Notes under the pieces: model-generated
The model's input: only the letters and a program-made list of their open reading frames with translations
The model's database searches: none
Told to the model about the DNA's origin: nothing
Translations under genes and position numbers: made by a program
Shown: piece after piece, positions 10,263 through 19,602 of the stretch
Layout of the letters: every line of letters starts with the position of its first letter
Numbering within the stretch: the first letter of the stretch is position 1
Assembly (NCBI RefSeq): GCF_000330505.1
Contig: NW_004443648.1
Location: 292,073 to 356,072 of the forward strand
Direction: 5' to 3'
Source of the DNA: Entamoeba invadens IP1
Lineage: Eukaryota; Evosea; Mastigamoebida; Endamoebidae
DNA: 64,000 nt

Positions 10263-13200
10263 TGAAAAGTTCGCGCCTCAACAAGTTCGACTCTTCGTCG
10301 GAACACTTCCGTGTGAGGTCCACATCCACAGACTTTTCTTCTTCTCAACAGTCGGTATGTGTTTTTTAATTTCATTAGAACCAATTAAGGAAGCATTAAT
10401 CTACAAATAGGGTTGAAACTAATTACAGTTGGTTATACCAACTTTGGTTGTTTTTAATATGATATATGTGTGTATTTATATAAAAAAATAACAAGAAGAA
10501 TTCTATTGGGAGTGTAACGTTTCTACCAACTCAATCGGGGAGGACACTGAATTTGCCACGGATCTCTGATGTATGTAAAGACCTTGGAAAACAGGTGTTC
10601 GACCAAACTTCAATACTAATGAATTATATACTGTCATCAGTCAACTTAACGGAACAAGAGCTGTTTATTAACTTTCCGTCTTTATCGACCGAGAGCGTCA
10701 TACATGGGAGTTTGAAAACTATGATGCCGCAAACCTCAATATTCTCAAGTTCTTTAAAGTTTGAAAACTCAAAGGAGTTTGTCCTCCTCTTTTTTCACTT
10801 ATACAAAACATTACAGGAGTTCTTGAATAACCCTGCACCATACCCTTTGTGTTACAAATCACACGGATACGTTTACTCTTTGAAGAACATCTTCGAGTTT
10901 TTCAAACAATCAAATTTGGTATTAAACTCTTCGCAGAGCACCGGCGTCAAAACACAAACAACACAAAATGGGCTTATCGACATTTCCGATAAGAAGCTAT
11001 TGGGACACTTCCAGCTGCACATCTTCTTCCTACGCCTTGTTGCGGAACAATTTGAGGAATACGTCCAAGACATGAATGTCCGTGTGCAGTCGAAACAAGC
11101 TATCTTTCCTCGGGGAAGAATCCCTATTAGTAATACAGAAACGATGAATACAATCATTTCAGCCAGTTCTATATACACACGAGAAATTTACGAGATAACA
11201 AACACTATGAGTTACTTACTGAGCTCTGTTGAGGTTCTTAAGACTATTAACAAGTGGGTAGAAGTCAATGGCATTGATGAGATGAGTACTGTTCGTAAAG
11301 TGATTACTATGGTGAAGACTGAGAAGTGGGGACTACTGAAGAAAGGAACATTGTCTCTGTATACGACCGACTTCTTTGGAGTGTTGTCGATAGGTGCGCA
11401 ACTGTTTTTATTTGAGGGAGGATTACTAGTTTTGGTAACTAAAGAGAATAGTATGGAATTTAAAGAATGGTTTCCTATGGAATCCATTGTGTTGGGTACA
11501 ATTGAAATTTGCGACGACTTTCCAAAGGAATGTGGCATCTTCGCGGTAGTGATATCTTCGACAGAAGCGATACAAATCCCAATCAAAGTGATTGGAAAAG
11601 AAAGTGAACTCCTGGAGTGGACAAGTTTGGTCAACCACTTGAAGGGAACGAAAACTGGAAAACCTAACCAAAGCAGACCAGCACCTAAAAGAGTCAGAAA
11701 AATGTCGTTTCAAGGGATTCGACAATCGATCAGTCGACCAAATTTGGTTGTGAAGACGGAAGTGCCACTGAGCGAGAATGTATCTATTAAATCGATAATC
11801 GAGTTACTGAAAGAAGGGTTTCATGTTGACGCCACGACAAAGAACGGAGAAAGTGTGTTAGAGCCAAGTCAACAAATGAGTGCGTTTTTGAAGCAAATTG
11901 AAAAGAAAAATGTCCTCACGAAAAACACGTTGGAACAGATCAAAGGAATCAAAACAAAGAATTTTAGTCGCATTAAAGAAACATTGGATTTGGTGTTAAC
12001 GGCGAAGAGTATCACTCAGAAGAATGTGATATTAGTCCACCTCTTTTTGTTGTTGATGTACTCCTTTGTTATTGATAAAAAAGACGGCGAGAAGTACGAC
12101 AAACACTGTGCAGACTTCCTTCAACAAGTCACCAGCCAATTTTTTGGAGATGAAAATTTTGGGTCCGCCTTTGGATTTATAGTGGAGCACCTCCCTTCTA
12201 TTTATAACAAGAAGATGAGACTGTATGAAAATAGTCTGATGAGTATCATCATCTATTTGCGTTCGCCACGAGTTGAAAAAATCGGGTGTTTACACGAAAA
12301 GCTCTTTTTGTTTCGAAGCGATGGGAACGTTGAAATACGGAACATTGAGGGGATTAAAGAGACCGAGTTGAATCTCACTTCGAAAGTATTCAACGTGAGT
12401 TGTCCTGAAAATCAAATAGTGTGTAACACGAAGAGCGAGATCATACTATTTAACGAGTACAAAATAATTAAACGAGTGAAAATGATTGCACATTGTGTGT
12501 GTGCGACGAATGAGAAAATTGTTGCGGTGACTGAAGAGGCACTTATTCTTTATGACAACAACCTGAATGTCATCAATTCGGTTGAACTTGAGGTAGAACA
12601 CCCTAAACTGTGTTTTGAAAACAATGAGTACCTTTGCATAGCATGTACACAATCGCAAATTGAAGTCTTCATGACATACAACATAAACCTTGAATTGATA
12701 CACACCGAAGAAATAGTGAATAACGAGGCAGTCCGTTCTGTAATTGGAGATGAAGACTTTGTATACGTTGGGACGGAAAACGGAAGACTTCTGCAATACC
12801 ATCGAGGAATTTTAATGTGTGAAAAGATGTTGAATTGTGGAGCTATCACTTCGGTGACTAAAATAGGATATAACTTATATGTCTTTGGCACATTAATACC
12901 ACTCGTTGTTGTATATTACAAAAATCTTATTACACTCCAAATGGGGACACTGCTTGGGTTGAACTCGTGTGAATCTGTTGTGATGACAGGCGATTTGAAG
13001 AGAAAAGTTGTTGAGGAGATTCATGACGACCAAATGGAGTCTCCAAGAACACGAGCTGGGACTGTTAATGATAAAGGGATAGTCGAGAAGAAAGTCACTG
13101 AAAAGCGCAGAGACGTCTGGGTTATCAATACCACAGGGTGTGTTGCTCGATTTGTTACATACACAATGCACCACAGAAGATTCGACACATTTTCTGAAAC

Positions 13201-13387
13201 AAATAAATTCGTTGGACAACATCCGACACACTGTTTTTGCGAGTATTCAATTGGTCTTTGCGAAAAGTGCTTTATTTGCGGATTAAATGGCGATGGTCGA
13301 AAAGGTTTCGTTTGCAAAGTGTGTGGGGAGAAAGTCCATCAAGGGTGTTTAGATGTCGGATTCATTATGAAAGAATGCAAACTATAA
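10263..13387 (+). CDS. Paralogue of the neighbouring RhoGAP protein: PH-like, degenerate GAP, propeller, C1
   Basis: Proposed two-exon gene of about 993 residues. Exon 1 (about 10263-10354) is a GC-richer island reading MKSSRLNKFDSSSEHF... and ending at a GTATGT donor. Exon 2 opens around 10496-10499 and runs to the stop at 13385-13387; its frame has no ATG near the 5' end, which is why an upstream exon is needed. The acceptor (AAG) is uncertain. Layout parallels the gene at 6452-9834: helical N-terminal region, PH-like segment (about 307-400), helical bundle where RhoGAP sits in the paralogue, propeller-like strands (about 590-880), and C1 at the end (HCFCEYSIGLCEKCFIC ... CKVCGEKVHQGC). In the bundle the paralogue's VEGLFRK aligns with VDATTKN, so the arginine finger is missing. 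It may be a non-catalytic partner or regulator. Confidence 0.7.
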
Positions 13388-13985
13388 TCTGTATGTATTT
13401 TACTATTATTTTACTATTGTTTTAAAACACCAATTTGTAAATTATAAAACTAATTATTAAAAGAGAAGTAGTTTATGTAAATCTATAGTAAAACTTTTTT
13501 GAGAAATTTAATAGTTTAATTTAATTTCATTTCTAATCAAAGATTTTTTTTCTATAATTCTGAAAAAAAGTGAACTTTTGTTGCAAAGAAACTTGGATGG
13601 AAAATGTTATTAAATAACATTTTTCGAAATACGACATTTCCCGATTTTTCAAGAAAAAAAGTAGAAAAAGGGCCTCTAAAATAGGACCAAAAACAATAAC
13701 CAGGTTTTATCACTTTACCACTTTTTTGAAAAATACTGTTAATTCAGATTCTTCGTTTTTATTTCGTGATATCAAACTCTATTTACGGGATTGTGTTGCA
13801 GAGAATAACAAGAAAAGCAAAATAGTTTATTATATACCATTTGAAACTATACCTTTTTTCTTAAGACTAAAGGACATGGAAACTATATATTAATTAGAAT
13901 GAAATTAATCCACATTAAATTATCATGGCAAGTTATTGTCCAAGAGAAAAAGAAAATGGAAATTAAAAAATCCAATTGAAGTGCT
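13388..13985. other. AT-rich intergenic region with a perfect 23-nt palindrome
   Basis: About 600 bp without a convincing ORF. At 13601-13623 lies a perfect palindrome (arms AAAATGTTATT / AATAACATTTT around one A), which could act as a terminator-like hairpin or be chance in AT-rich DNA. The right side is the PFK upstream region. Confidence 0.45.
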
Positions 13986-15371
13986 ATGGAACAAACACCA
14001 ACCAAACAAAAAGAGTGTGACACGAAGTGCCAAGCCCTTCACAAAGAAAAAAGCATGGAACGCAGACACGTCCATCAACGGAATGAAGTCCAAATTCCAA
14101 AACACCCCGGAAAACCTCTTCCGTCACTGACCGTCCACTCCCTTGGAAAGTGCTTCCATGAGAACGTTTACTCCCGCCCAGAGCCTTTTGTGAATGATAT
14201 GACGATGTTAGTCTCTGCGATCAAAATCGATGGTATTCCCGTCAATGAGTGTGAAGTCGAACTTGCTGGCCCAATGGAAAAACTCTTCTTTATTCCAGAA
14301 AGAACAAAAGTTGGTATTGTGACGTGTGGTGGGCTATGTCCGGGATTGAATAATGTCATCCGAGGCCTTGTAATGAACTTACAGAATAGATATGGAGTGA
14401 AAGAAATATATGGACTGAAATATGGATATGAAGGACTCACTCCAGACAAGTCAGAGTGCATCAAATTGGACAACACAAACGTCTCTGACATCCATCAAAG
14501 AGGTGGAACCATTTTGGGAAGCTCGAGAGGCAATCAAAACCCAAAGGTCATGGCGCAATTTTTGATCGATAACAACTTCAACATCCTCTTCACATTAGGA
14601 GGAGATGGTACCCTCAGAGGGGCCAATGAAATCGATCAAGAACTTCGACGACGCAAAAGTCCAATATCAGTCATTGGTATTCCAAAAACGATCGACAACG
14701 ATATCTGTTACACAGACTCTACTTTTGGGTTCGACACTGCTGTTGAATTGTCCCAAGAAGCCATTAATGCCGTTCATTATGAAGCCAAAAGTGCCAAAAA
14801 TGGGATTGGAATAGTTAAGTTAATGGGAAGAGATGCCGGGTTTATTGCATTATATGCGTCTGTTGCGAGTGGGGATGTCAACTTGGTGCTGATACCAGAA
14901 GTCGATGTTTCGATGGATGAAATACTTCGAATGACCGAGAGAAGACTCTTGACAAAGGGACATATAGTAATTGTCATTGCTGAAGGTGCGTGCCAATCAC
15001 TGAAACCTAAAGACTTGGACTTGGGAAAGGATAAGTCTGGGAATGCGATGTTCTGGGATGCTGTTGGGTATATTAGAGAACAAATCAAGAAACACTTAGA
15101 TGAAAAACACATCGAACACACCATCAAATTCATCGACCCAAGTTATATGATTCGATCTGCACCGTGCAATGCTTCTGATGCACATTTCTGTTTGTGCCTT
15201 GCAAACGCCGCCGTCCACATCGGCATGGCAGGTAAAACAGGTGTTGTTGTGTGTCACCATCATAACAACTTTGTTTCGATCCCAATAGAAAGAGCAACTT
15301 ATTACATCAAGCGTGTCAACCCCGAAGGTCCAATGCTTTCTATGATGTCTTCAATTGAGCTCATTCAATAA
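13986..15371 (+). CDS. PFK: ATP-dependent 6-phosphofructokinase (48-kDa type)
   Basis: 461 residues, single exon. It phosphorylates fructose 6-phosphate in glycolysis. The PFK signatures are clear: GIVTCGGLCPGLNNVIRG at the nucleotide site, TLGGDGTLRGA (about 203-212), GIPKTIDNDI with the catalytic aspartate, then MGRDAGFIA and a substrate-site AEGACQ. The residue after GGD is glycine, as in ATP-using enzymes; PPi-dependent PFKs have aspartate there. The second position, PKTIDND, carries the lysine usual in PPi enzymes and in trypanosomatid-type ATP-PFKs. From family knowledge, E. histolytica has a 60-kDa PPi-PFK doing most of the glycolytic work and a second 48-kDa PFK; this length and motif set fit the second. 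The start is the first ATG; the first about 60 residues are basic and not conserved. Confidence 0.9.
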   Translation: MEQTPTKQKECDTKCQALHKEKSMERRHVHQRNEVQIPKHPGKPLPSLTVHSLGKCFHENVYSRPEPFVNDMTMLVSAIKIDGIPVNECEVELAGPMEKLFFIPERTKVGIVTCGGLCPGLNNVIRGLVMNLQNRYGVKEIYGLKYGYEGLTPDKSECIKLDNTNVSDIHQRGGTILGSSRGNQNPKVMAQFLIDNNFNILFTLGGDGTLRGANEIDQELRRRKSPISVIGIPKTIDNDICYTDSTFGFDTAVELSQEAINAVHYEAKSAKNGIGIVKLMGRDAGFIALYASVASGDVNLVLIPEVDVSMDEILRMTERRLLTKGHIVIVIAEGACQSLKPKDLDLGKDKSGNAMFWDAVGYIREQIKKHLDEKHIEHTIKFIDPSYMIRSAPCNASDAHFCLCLANAAVHIGMAGKTGVVVCHHHNNFVSIPIERATYYIKRVNPEGPMLSMMSSIELIQ

Positions 15372-15481
15372 ATTCACTTGATTTTTGTTCCAATTTCATC
15401 ATAGGAGAGATATACTATATTTTAACTATAAATATACCATTATATATATACAATAGTAAAAGAAAGGAACCAGAAAAACCA

Positions 15482-15736
15482 ATGGAAAGTGAAACGTATA
15501 TCGACCCAACATATGTCACGGCTTTGGAAGAAACAGTGACTGAGTTAACTGAAAGGATTAACACATTAGAAGAAGAACTTCAGACGTTAAAAGAGAATGT
15601 TTGTTATTTGTAGAGTGATGTTTATATATAAAAAGAATATGTCAGATGTAAGAAGGGAAGAAATGAAATGTAGAAGATGAGTGAAGAGAAGAGCGAGTTT
15701 TCAACGCCAGTAAAGAGGTGGTTTCAATCGAATTGA
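15482..15736 (+). CDS. 59-residue acidic coiled-coil protein with one intron
   Basis: Short two-exon gene, join(15482..15598,15674..15736). Exon 1 begins MESETYIDPTYVTALEETV and forms a leucine/isoleucine heptad pattern (TELTERINTLEEELQTLKEN). A 75-nt intron (GTTTGT ... TAG) is spliced in phase 0 to exon 2, KMSEEKSEFSTPVKRWFQSN-stop. Unspliced, translation would stop five residues after exon 1. GGAACC and a TATA-rich run lie upstream. I do not recognise the family; the protein may be a small subunit of a larger assembly held by its coiled coil. The gene sits between PFK and the LIM gene on the same strand. Confidence 0.6.
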
Positions 15737-15784
15737 GTGTTTTGTTTTGTTTTTATAAAGGCTTTGGCTGTTTATAGAATAAGT

Positions 15785-15796
15785 GAACTTAAAAAA
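15785..15796 (+). promoter_or_regulatory. GAACTTAAAAAA motif upstream of the LIM gene
   Basis: GAACTTAAAAAA ends 9 bases before the ATG at 15805. It matches the recurrent promoter pattern seen upstream of ATG12, PSMA2 and SEC7. Confidence 0.45.
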
Positions 15797-15804
15797 TCAG
15801 TTGA

Positions 15805-16155
15805 ATGGACTGCTTCATTTGTGGGAAAACTACATACCAAATACCAACCGTTGTCATCGAAAATAAGACGAAGGCGATTCACAAAGCATGTTTCAAGTGT
15901 TCAGTGTGTGGCCGCCCACTTGACGGGTATTTGATGAAAGGGAATGTGTTGTGTTGCGTCGACTGTTTTGATAAGAAACAGAACCAAGAGAAATGTGAGA
16001 AGTGTGGAGAAGTGATAATTGGACGTATAGCACGAGTCGATGGGAAAGTGTGGCACCCAAACTGTTTTGTGTGTTCGAAGTGTGGGACACCACTTGAGGG
16101 TGACTTCATTGAGAAAGATGGGAAACGTCTTTGTTTTCTATGTTCCAAGGCTTAA
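15805..16155 (+). CDS. Two-LIM-domain protein (116 residues)
   Basis: The whole protein is two LIM zinc-binding modules. LIM1: Cys3, Cys6, His26, Cys29, Cys32, Cys35, Cys51, Cys54. LIM2: Cys64, Cys67, His84, Cys87, Cys90, Cys93, Cys110, Cys113. All ligands are present with standard spacing. There is no kinase, GAP or other partner domain, so it is a pure adaptor of the CRP/LIM-only kind. Such proteins usually bind actin-associated or signalling proteins; the partner cannot be read from the sequence. The start is fixed because LIM1 begins at residue 3. Confidence 0.92.
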   Translation: MDCFICGKTTYQIPTVVIENKTKAIHKACFKCSVCGRPLDGYLMKGNVLCCVDCFDKKQNQEKCEKCGEVIIGRIARVDGKVWHPNCFVCSKCGTPLEGDFIEKDGKRLCFLCSKA

Positions 16156-16349
16156 TCTTGTCGAATGCAACTATAACATTTATAGTTAAATTATAGTTTA
16201 AATTTTCGTTGTGCCTTGAAGTTATATTTATTATAAGTTACTAATAATTTAATTATTAATAGCACAGTCTTTGGAGTGATGAAAAATCTACAAAAGAACA
16301 CTTTGAGGAATAACACAACTAATAAAAAACTTAAAAATATGTCATTGTG

Positions 16350-17270
16350 ATGGATGTGAAAAACAAAAGTCAAACTCAGCTCGAGATTGAACACATGAAA
16401 ATAGTCTGTCTGTTCATGGAAACTGAGAAAGACGTCGAGGCACTTGTTTTGATCTGTAAGAAAAATCGGCAATTGATTGAATCGATTGAGGAAAATCCGT
16501 TTTCCTCGAAGCTTTTTATGACAGTCAAACATCAACATCTTTATAAACCGACGGATCCAATCAACCCAGACGCTTTTTCATATCACGTGGAATATCCTTT
16601 GGGGTATGAAGAAGCTATGAATATAAAAGCGAAATTGTCACAACAAGGGCAACAAGTGTTCTTAAGAAAGGTGGAGTTGAATCAAAATGACACGAAGTAC
16701 TTTAACCCGATACCTAAAGAAGTATCTATCTTTGGTGAGAAGTGTTTTTCCAAGCGTGTGAAAGGAAGAATAGATATAATGAACAACATTTTTAGCATGA
16801 AAGATGCTTGTTTCTTTAGTTGTTACTATTTGGAATCAATTCATCTTCCAAAGACTCTCACATTTATAGGTGAAGAATGTTTCAAATTTTGCTCAAGTTT
16901 AAAAAAAATTAAAATGTATGACGCGGTGGAGTATATTGGAAAAGAGTGCTTTTGTATGTGTACATCGCTTCAAGAAATTAGTCTTCCCACCTCCCTGACA
17001 TACCTACCAAATTCGTGTTTCTATCGGTGTGACACTTTAACCAAAGTATTCATTCCAAATGGCATCACTGCTGTTGGTGATGGGTGTTTCAATTGTTGTA
17101 ATATATTACCAGAGTTATCCCTTCCAACCTCTGTCCTTTCCATTGGAAATGAATGCTTTAGAAATTGTGTATTACTCAGTAATCTAACACTTCCCGATAT
17201 CAAGGACATAGGCATCAACTGTTTTTCAAATTGTAAGAAGCTCAACAAGTCTGAGTCTCCTTTGTTTTAA
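16350..17270 (+). CDS. BspA-like leucine-rich repeat protein (LRR_5)
   Basis: 306 residues. The C-terminal half consists of about 23-residue repeats of the Treponema-pallidum/BspA type, with the recurring pattern 'xIGxxCFxxCxxLxxIxLPxS' (for example FIGEECFKFCSSLKKI, then SIGNECFRNC). The N-terminal about 100 residues are helical and follow the usual plan of the large Entamoeba BspA-like family (MDVKNKSQTQLEIEHMKIV...). No signal peptide is visible. The true start is the ATG at 16350; a GTG one codon earlier is in frame but is not a normal eukaryotic start. The last repeat is cut short (CKKLNKSESPLF), which looks like the natural end. Confidence 0.85.
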   Translation: MDVKNKSQTQLEIEHMKIVCLFMETEKDVEALVLICKKNRQLIESIEENPFSSKLFMTVKHQHLYKPTDPINPDAFSYHVEYPLGYEEAMNIKAKLSQQGQQVFLRKVELNQNDTKYFNPIPKEVSIFGEKCFSKRVKGRIDIMNNIFSMKDACFFSCYYLESIHLPKTLTFIGEECFKFCSSLKKIKMYDAVEYIGKECFCMCTSLQEISLPTSLTYLPNSCFYRCDTLTKVFIPNGITAVGDGCFNCCNILPELSLPTSVLSIGNECFRNCVLLSNLTLPDIKDIGINCFSNCKKLNKSESPLF

Positions 17271-17435
17271 GAGTTTAAAATAACGTTTTCCAAATCATTA
17301 TCTATTCTATTTCGGGAAAGCCTCTAATAAAAAGTATAACATTTTTTATTATACTAATAATACGTAATGTATTTATTTATAGAATTCTCAAGAATGCCTG
17401 AAATTGTATTCTTCAAAAATTAAGTTCCATGGACT

Positions 17436-18629
17436 TCATTCTGTCGAACTTGAGTTGAGAGCTTTCATAATATCTTCATGCTTTTTGAGTACCGTGTCCC
17501 TTATATGGTTTCGTGCTCTCAGTTTTGCATACAATGTTGTGATTTGTCGTTTCTGGATTTCCACGTCTTGGTCATTTAATGTGTGAGTATTTACATAGCT
17601 TAACCCTTTCTCTTTATATTGATTAAATGTCACAGTGAGACGCTGAACATCTTCTCGTTCATTATTATACATATCAGTCATCTCCATTTGATGTCTTATA
17701 ATTCTCTCCTGTTCTCTTTGTTGTTGTTGTATTGAGCTTTCCAGATAGTAGAACTTCTCGTGTTGTTTCCTTAATTCTTCTCTGACATGACAATTCTCTC
17801 GTTCTCTCTCTTTCATTTCATACTCCTTTTTATCCGCTTGCAACATATCAAGAAGTTCTTTGGTTTTCTTATTTTCCATCTCAATCTGTTCTTTCTGTTG
17901 TTTGGCTCTTTCAATGAGTTCGTCTAACTGTTGGATGTTTTCTTTGTACATTGCAACACGTTTTTCGATTTTTATGTGGACACTTTGTAACCCGTTTGTG
18001 ATGTCTGTTACTGAAATTATCGGCTCAGAAATGACAAAAGGAATTATTTGACATAAAGGAGGGTTAGTGTCAATATTCGGTTGTAGTACATTCTTTGAAT
18101 ACGATGGTTGTGGTTTTTGTTCAAACACTTGTTTCTTTGTCACAGTGTTTTGTGTAATATTTGTCCGTTGTCTTGTTTGATCGACTTGTGGTTTTACCAT
18201 TTTCTGTTGTTGAGTGTTAGAAATATCTGTTTGCGGCTGTGTTGTGGACGCCCTTTCCAACACTTTTTCGTGGGTCAGTGGTATTGGTTGTCCAAGTTGA
18301 TGTGTCTTTCCACATTGTTTCACATATTCCAACAATATAATCGACTTTTGTACTCGACCATTTACCTTCAAATCCCTCAGGTCCGACTTTTTAACAACAA
18401 TGACATCATTATTCCCAAACTTCGATACAACGTCAGTCACTTTATTATATTTCGTGCAGTCCAAATACGCTTTGGACTTATATTTCCCGTCGTTGATCAT
18501 CACAAACAAGAGTTTGGTTTGGGGTTCAAACTCAGAAGACATTCCAGAAAGTTGGACTTTACAGTCCACAGACACCGGATATGACCAAAGGGTAATAATT
18601 ATTCCTTCGTCGAGTGTTGTAATAGCCAT
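17436..18629 (-). CDS. RPA70N-like OB-fold protein with long C-terminal coiled coil
   Basis: 397 residues. Residues about 5-115 look like the N-terminal OB fold of replication protein A large subunit (RPA70N): LDEGII, then KLLFVMINDGKYKSKAYL, then VNGRVQKSIILLEYVKQ and LGQPIPL, in the order of RPA70N motifs (LSEGAI, RYRLLMSDG, GRRVVILMELEV, IGNPVPY). In RPA this domain binds acidic checkpoint peptides more than DNA. The DNA-binding OB folds A-C and the zinc finger are absent. Instead there is a Q/T-rich linker (about 125-200) and a coiled coil (about 225-385). AACTAAAAAAGC lies directly in front of the ATG. This is not the canonical RPA1. Convergent with the LRR gene. Confidence 0.65.
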   Translation of the reverse strand: MAITTLDEGIIITLWSYPVSVDCKVQLSGMSSEFEPQTKLLFVMINDGKYKSKAYLDCTKYNKVTDVVSKFGNNDVIVVKKSDLRDLKVNGRVQKSIILLEYVKQCGKTHQLGQPIPLTHEKVLERASTTQPQTDISNTQQQKMVKPQVDQTRQRTNITQNTVTKKQVFEQKPQPSYSKNVLQPNIDTNPPLCQIIPFVISEPIISVTDITNGLQSVHIKIEKRVAMYKENIQQLDELIERAKQQKEQIEMENKKTKELLDMLQADKKEYEMKERERENCHVREELRKQHEKFYYLESSIQQQQREQERIIRHQMEMTDMYNNEREDVQRLTVTFNQYKEKGLSYVNTHTLNDQDVEIQKRQITTLYAKLRARNHIRDTVLKKHEDIMKALNSSSTE

Positions 18630-19602
18630 TGCTTTTTTAGTTATTGCCTCACTTATCTTTTTGGTAGTGTTTCCTAAAAGATGAATACAACAAGTTAATT
18701 GGGTTTTATAACTTATTTATTAATAAAAGTATTCTATTCTGAATAGAACGTTTTTCTTATGGAAATAATTATGCGACTAGTTCTTTAAGTTTGTTATTTG
18801 GTTCTTATTTTATAGTATATTTTAATTAACAAAAACTATGCAATGTTAGAACTATTCTAAAAAGTTATAAATTACCATTTTAGTTATCAGTATAGTTAAC
18901 ACGTTCAAAACAGAAACGTTATAATAGAAAGTTTTTATTTTTTTCTTTTACCTAAACCCTTTTTTTGCCTTCATACACAAAACAAATTTTTGAAATTTTT
19001 TATTTATTTTTTAATCAACTCAAATTTGAATTGTTTATTTTTTGGTCACACTTAACATGAAGTGTTAAGTATTATGTGAAGTAACAACTTCATCTGTTTT
19101 TGATGCTACATTGAGTTTTTTTGTGTTAAAGAAGAGCAAAGCATTAGAAAGAAAGATGGGGTCCAATGATGGTTTAATATTTTTGGTTGTTTTTTATATA
19201 AAAAAAGTATATTATCATTTGATTATAACGTAAATAGTGTTTTTAAAGTCGTTATATTTGTTAATGCGACTATTTGAAGTTGTTTGTTATAAAGTGAATT
19301 GACGATGAAGCGTTTTTATATTAATTGTTGTAACACAATAAAACGATATGAAATTTCATCCAAAAAGATTATTTTTGATCAATCTTAGGTAATTGAGTTC
19401 TCATTTGTTAATTATTTTAAGTAAAATAAAACTGACTATTGGCCGGTTTGGGTTAGAAAGGGGTTTTGGAATAAAAATAATAAAAAAATCTTTTAGACAA
19501 TTTCTTTTTTACTTATTTTTCTTCTTAAAAAAAAGTTTTGGGTTATGAAAGTGTTAAGATAGTTGATATAATAACTCAATCCCACTTATAAGTCGGCAGT
19601 GT
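18630..19602. other. Long AT-rich intergenic region upstream of the RPA70N-like gene
   Basis: About 970 bp without a coding frame I can support. It holds an 8-bp inverted repeat with a 5-nt loop (ACTTAACA ... TGTTAAGT, 19050-19070), TTCTATTCTGAATAGAA near 18730, and oligo-T/A tracts. The right end receives the 3' end of the minus-strand methylthiotransferase gene, so most of it is RPA70N-like upstream DNA and CDKAL1 3' flank. Confidence 0.4.

Noticed and set aside
18768..19290. Two ATGCGACTA-containing stretches suggesting a repeat element
   Set aside because: They are direct rather than inverted, and similarity is lost after about 10 bases, so there is no basis for a mobile element.
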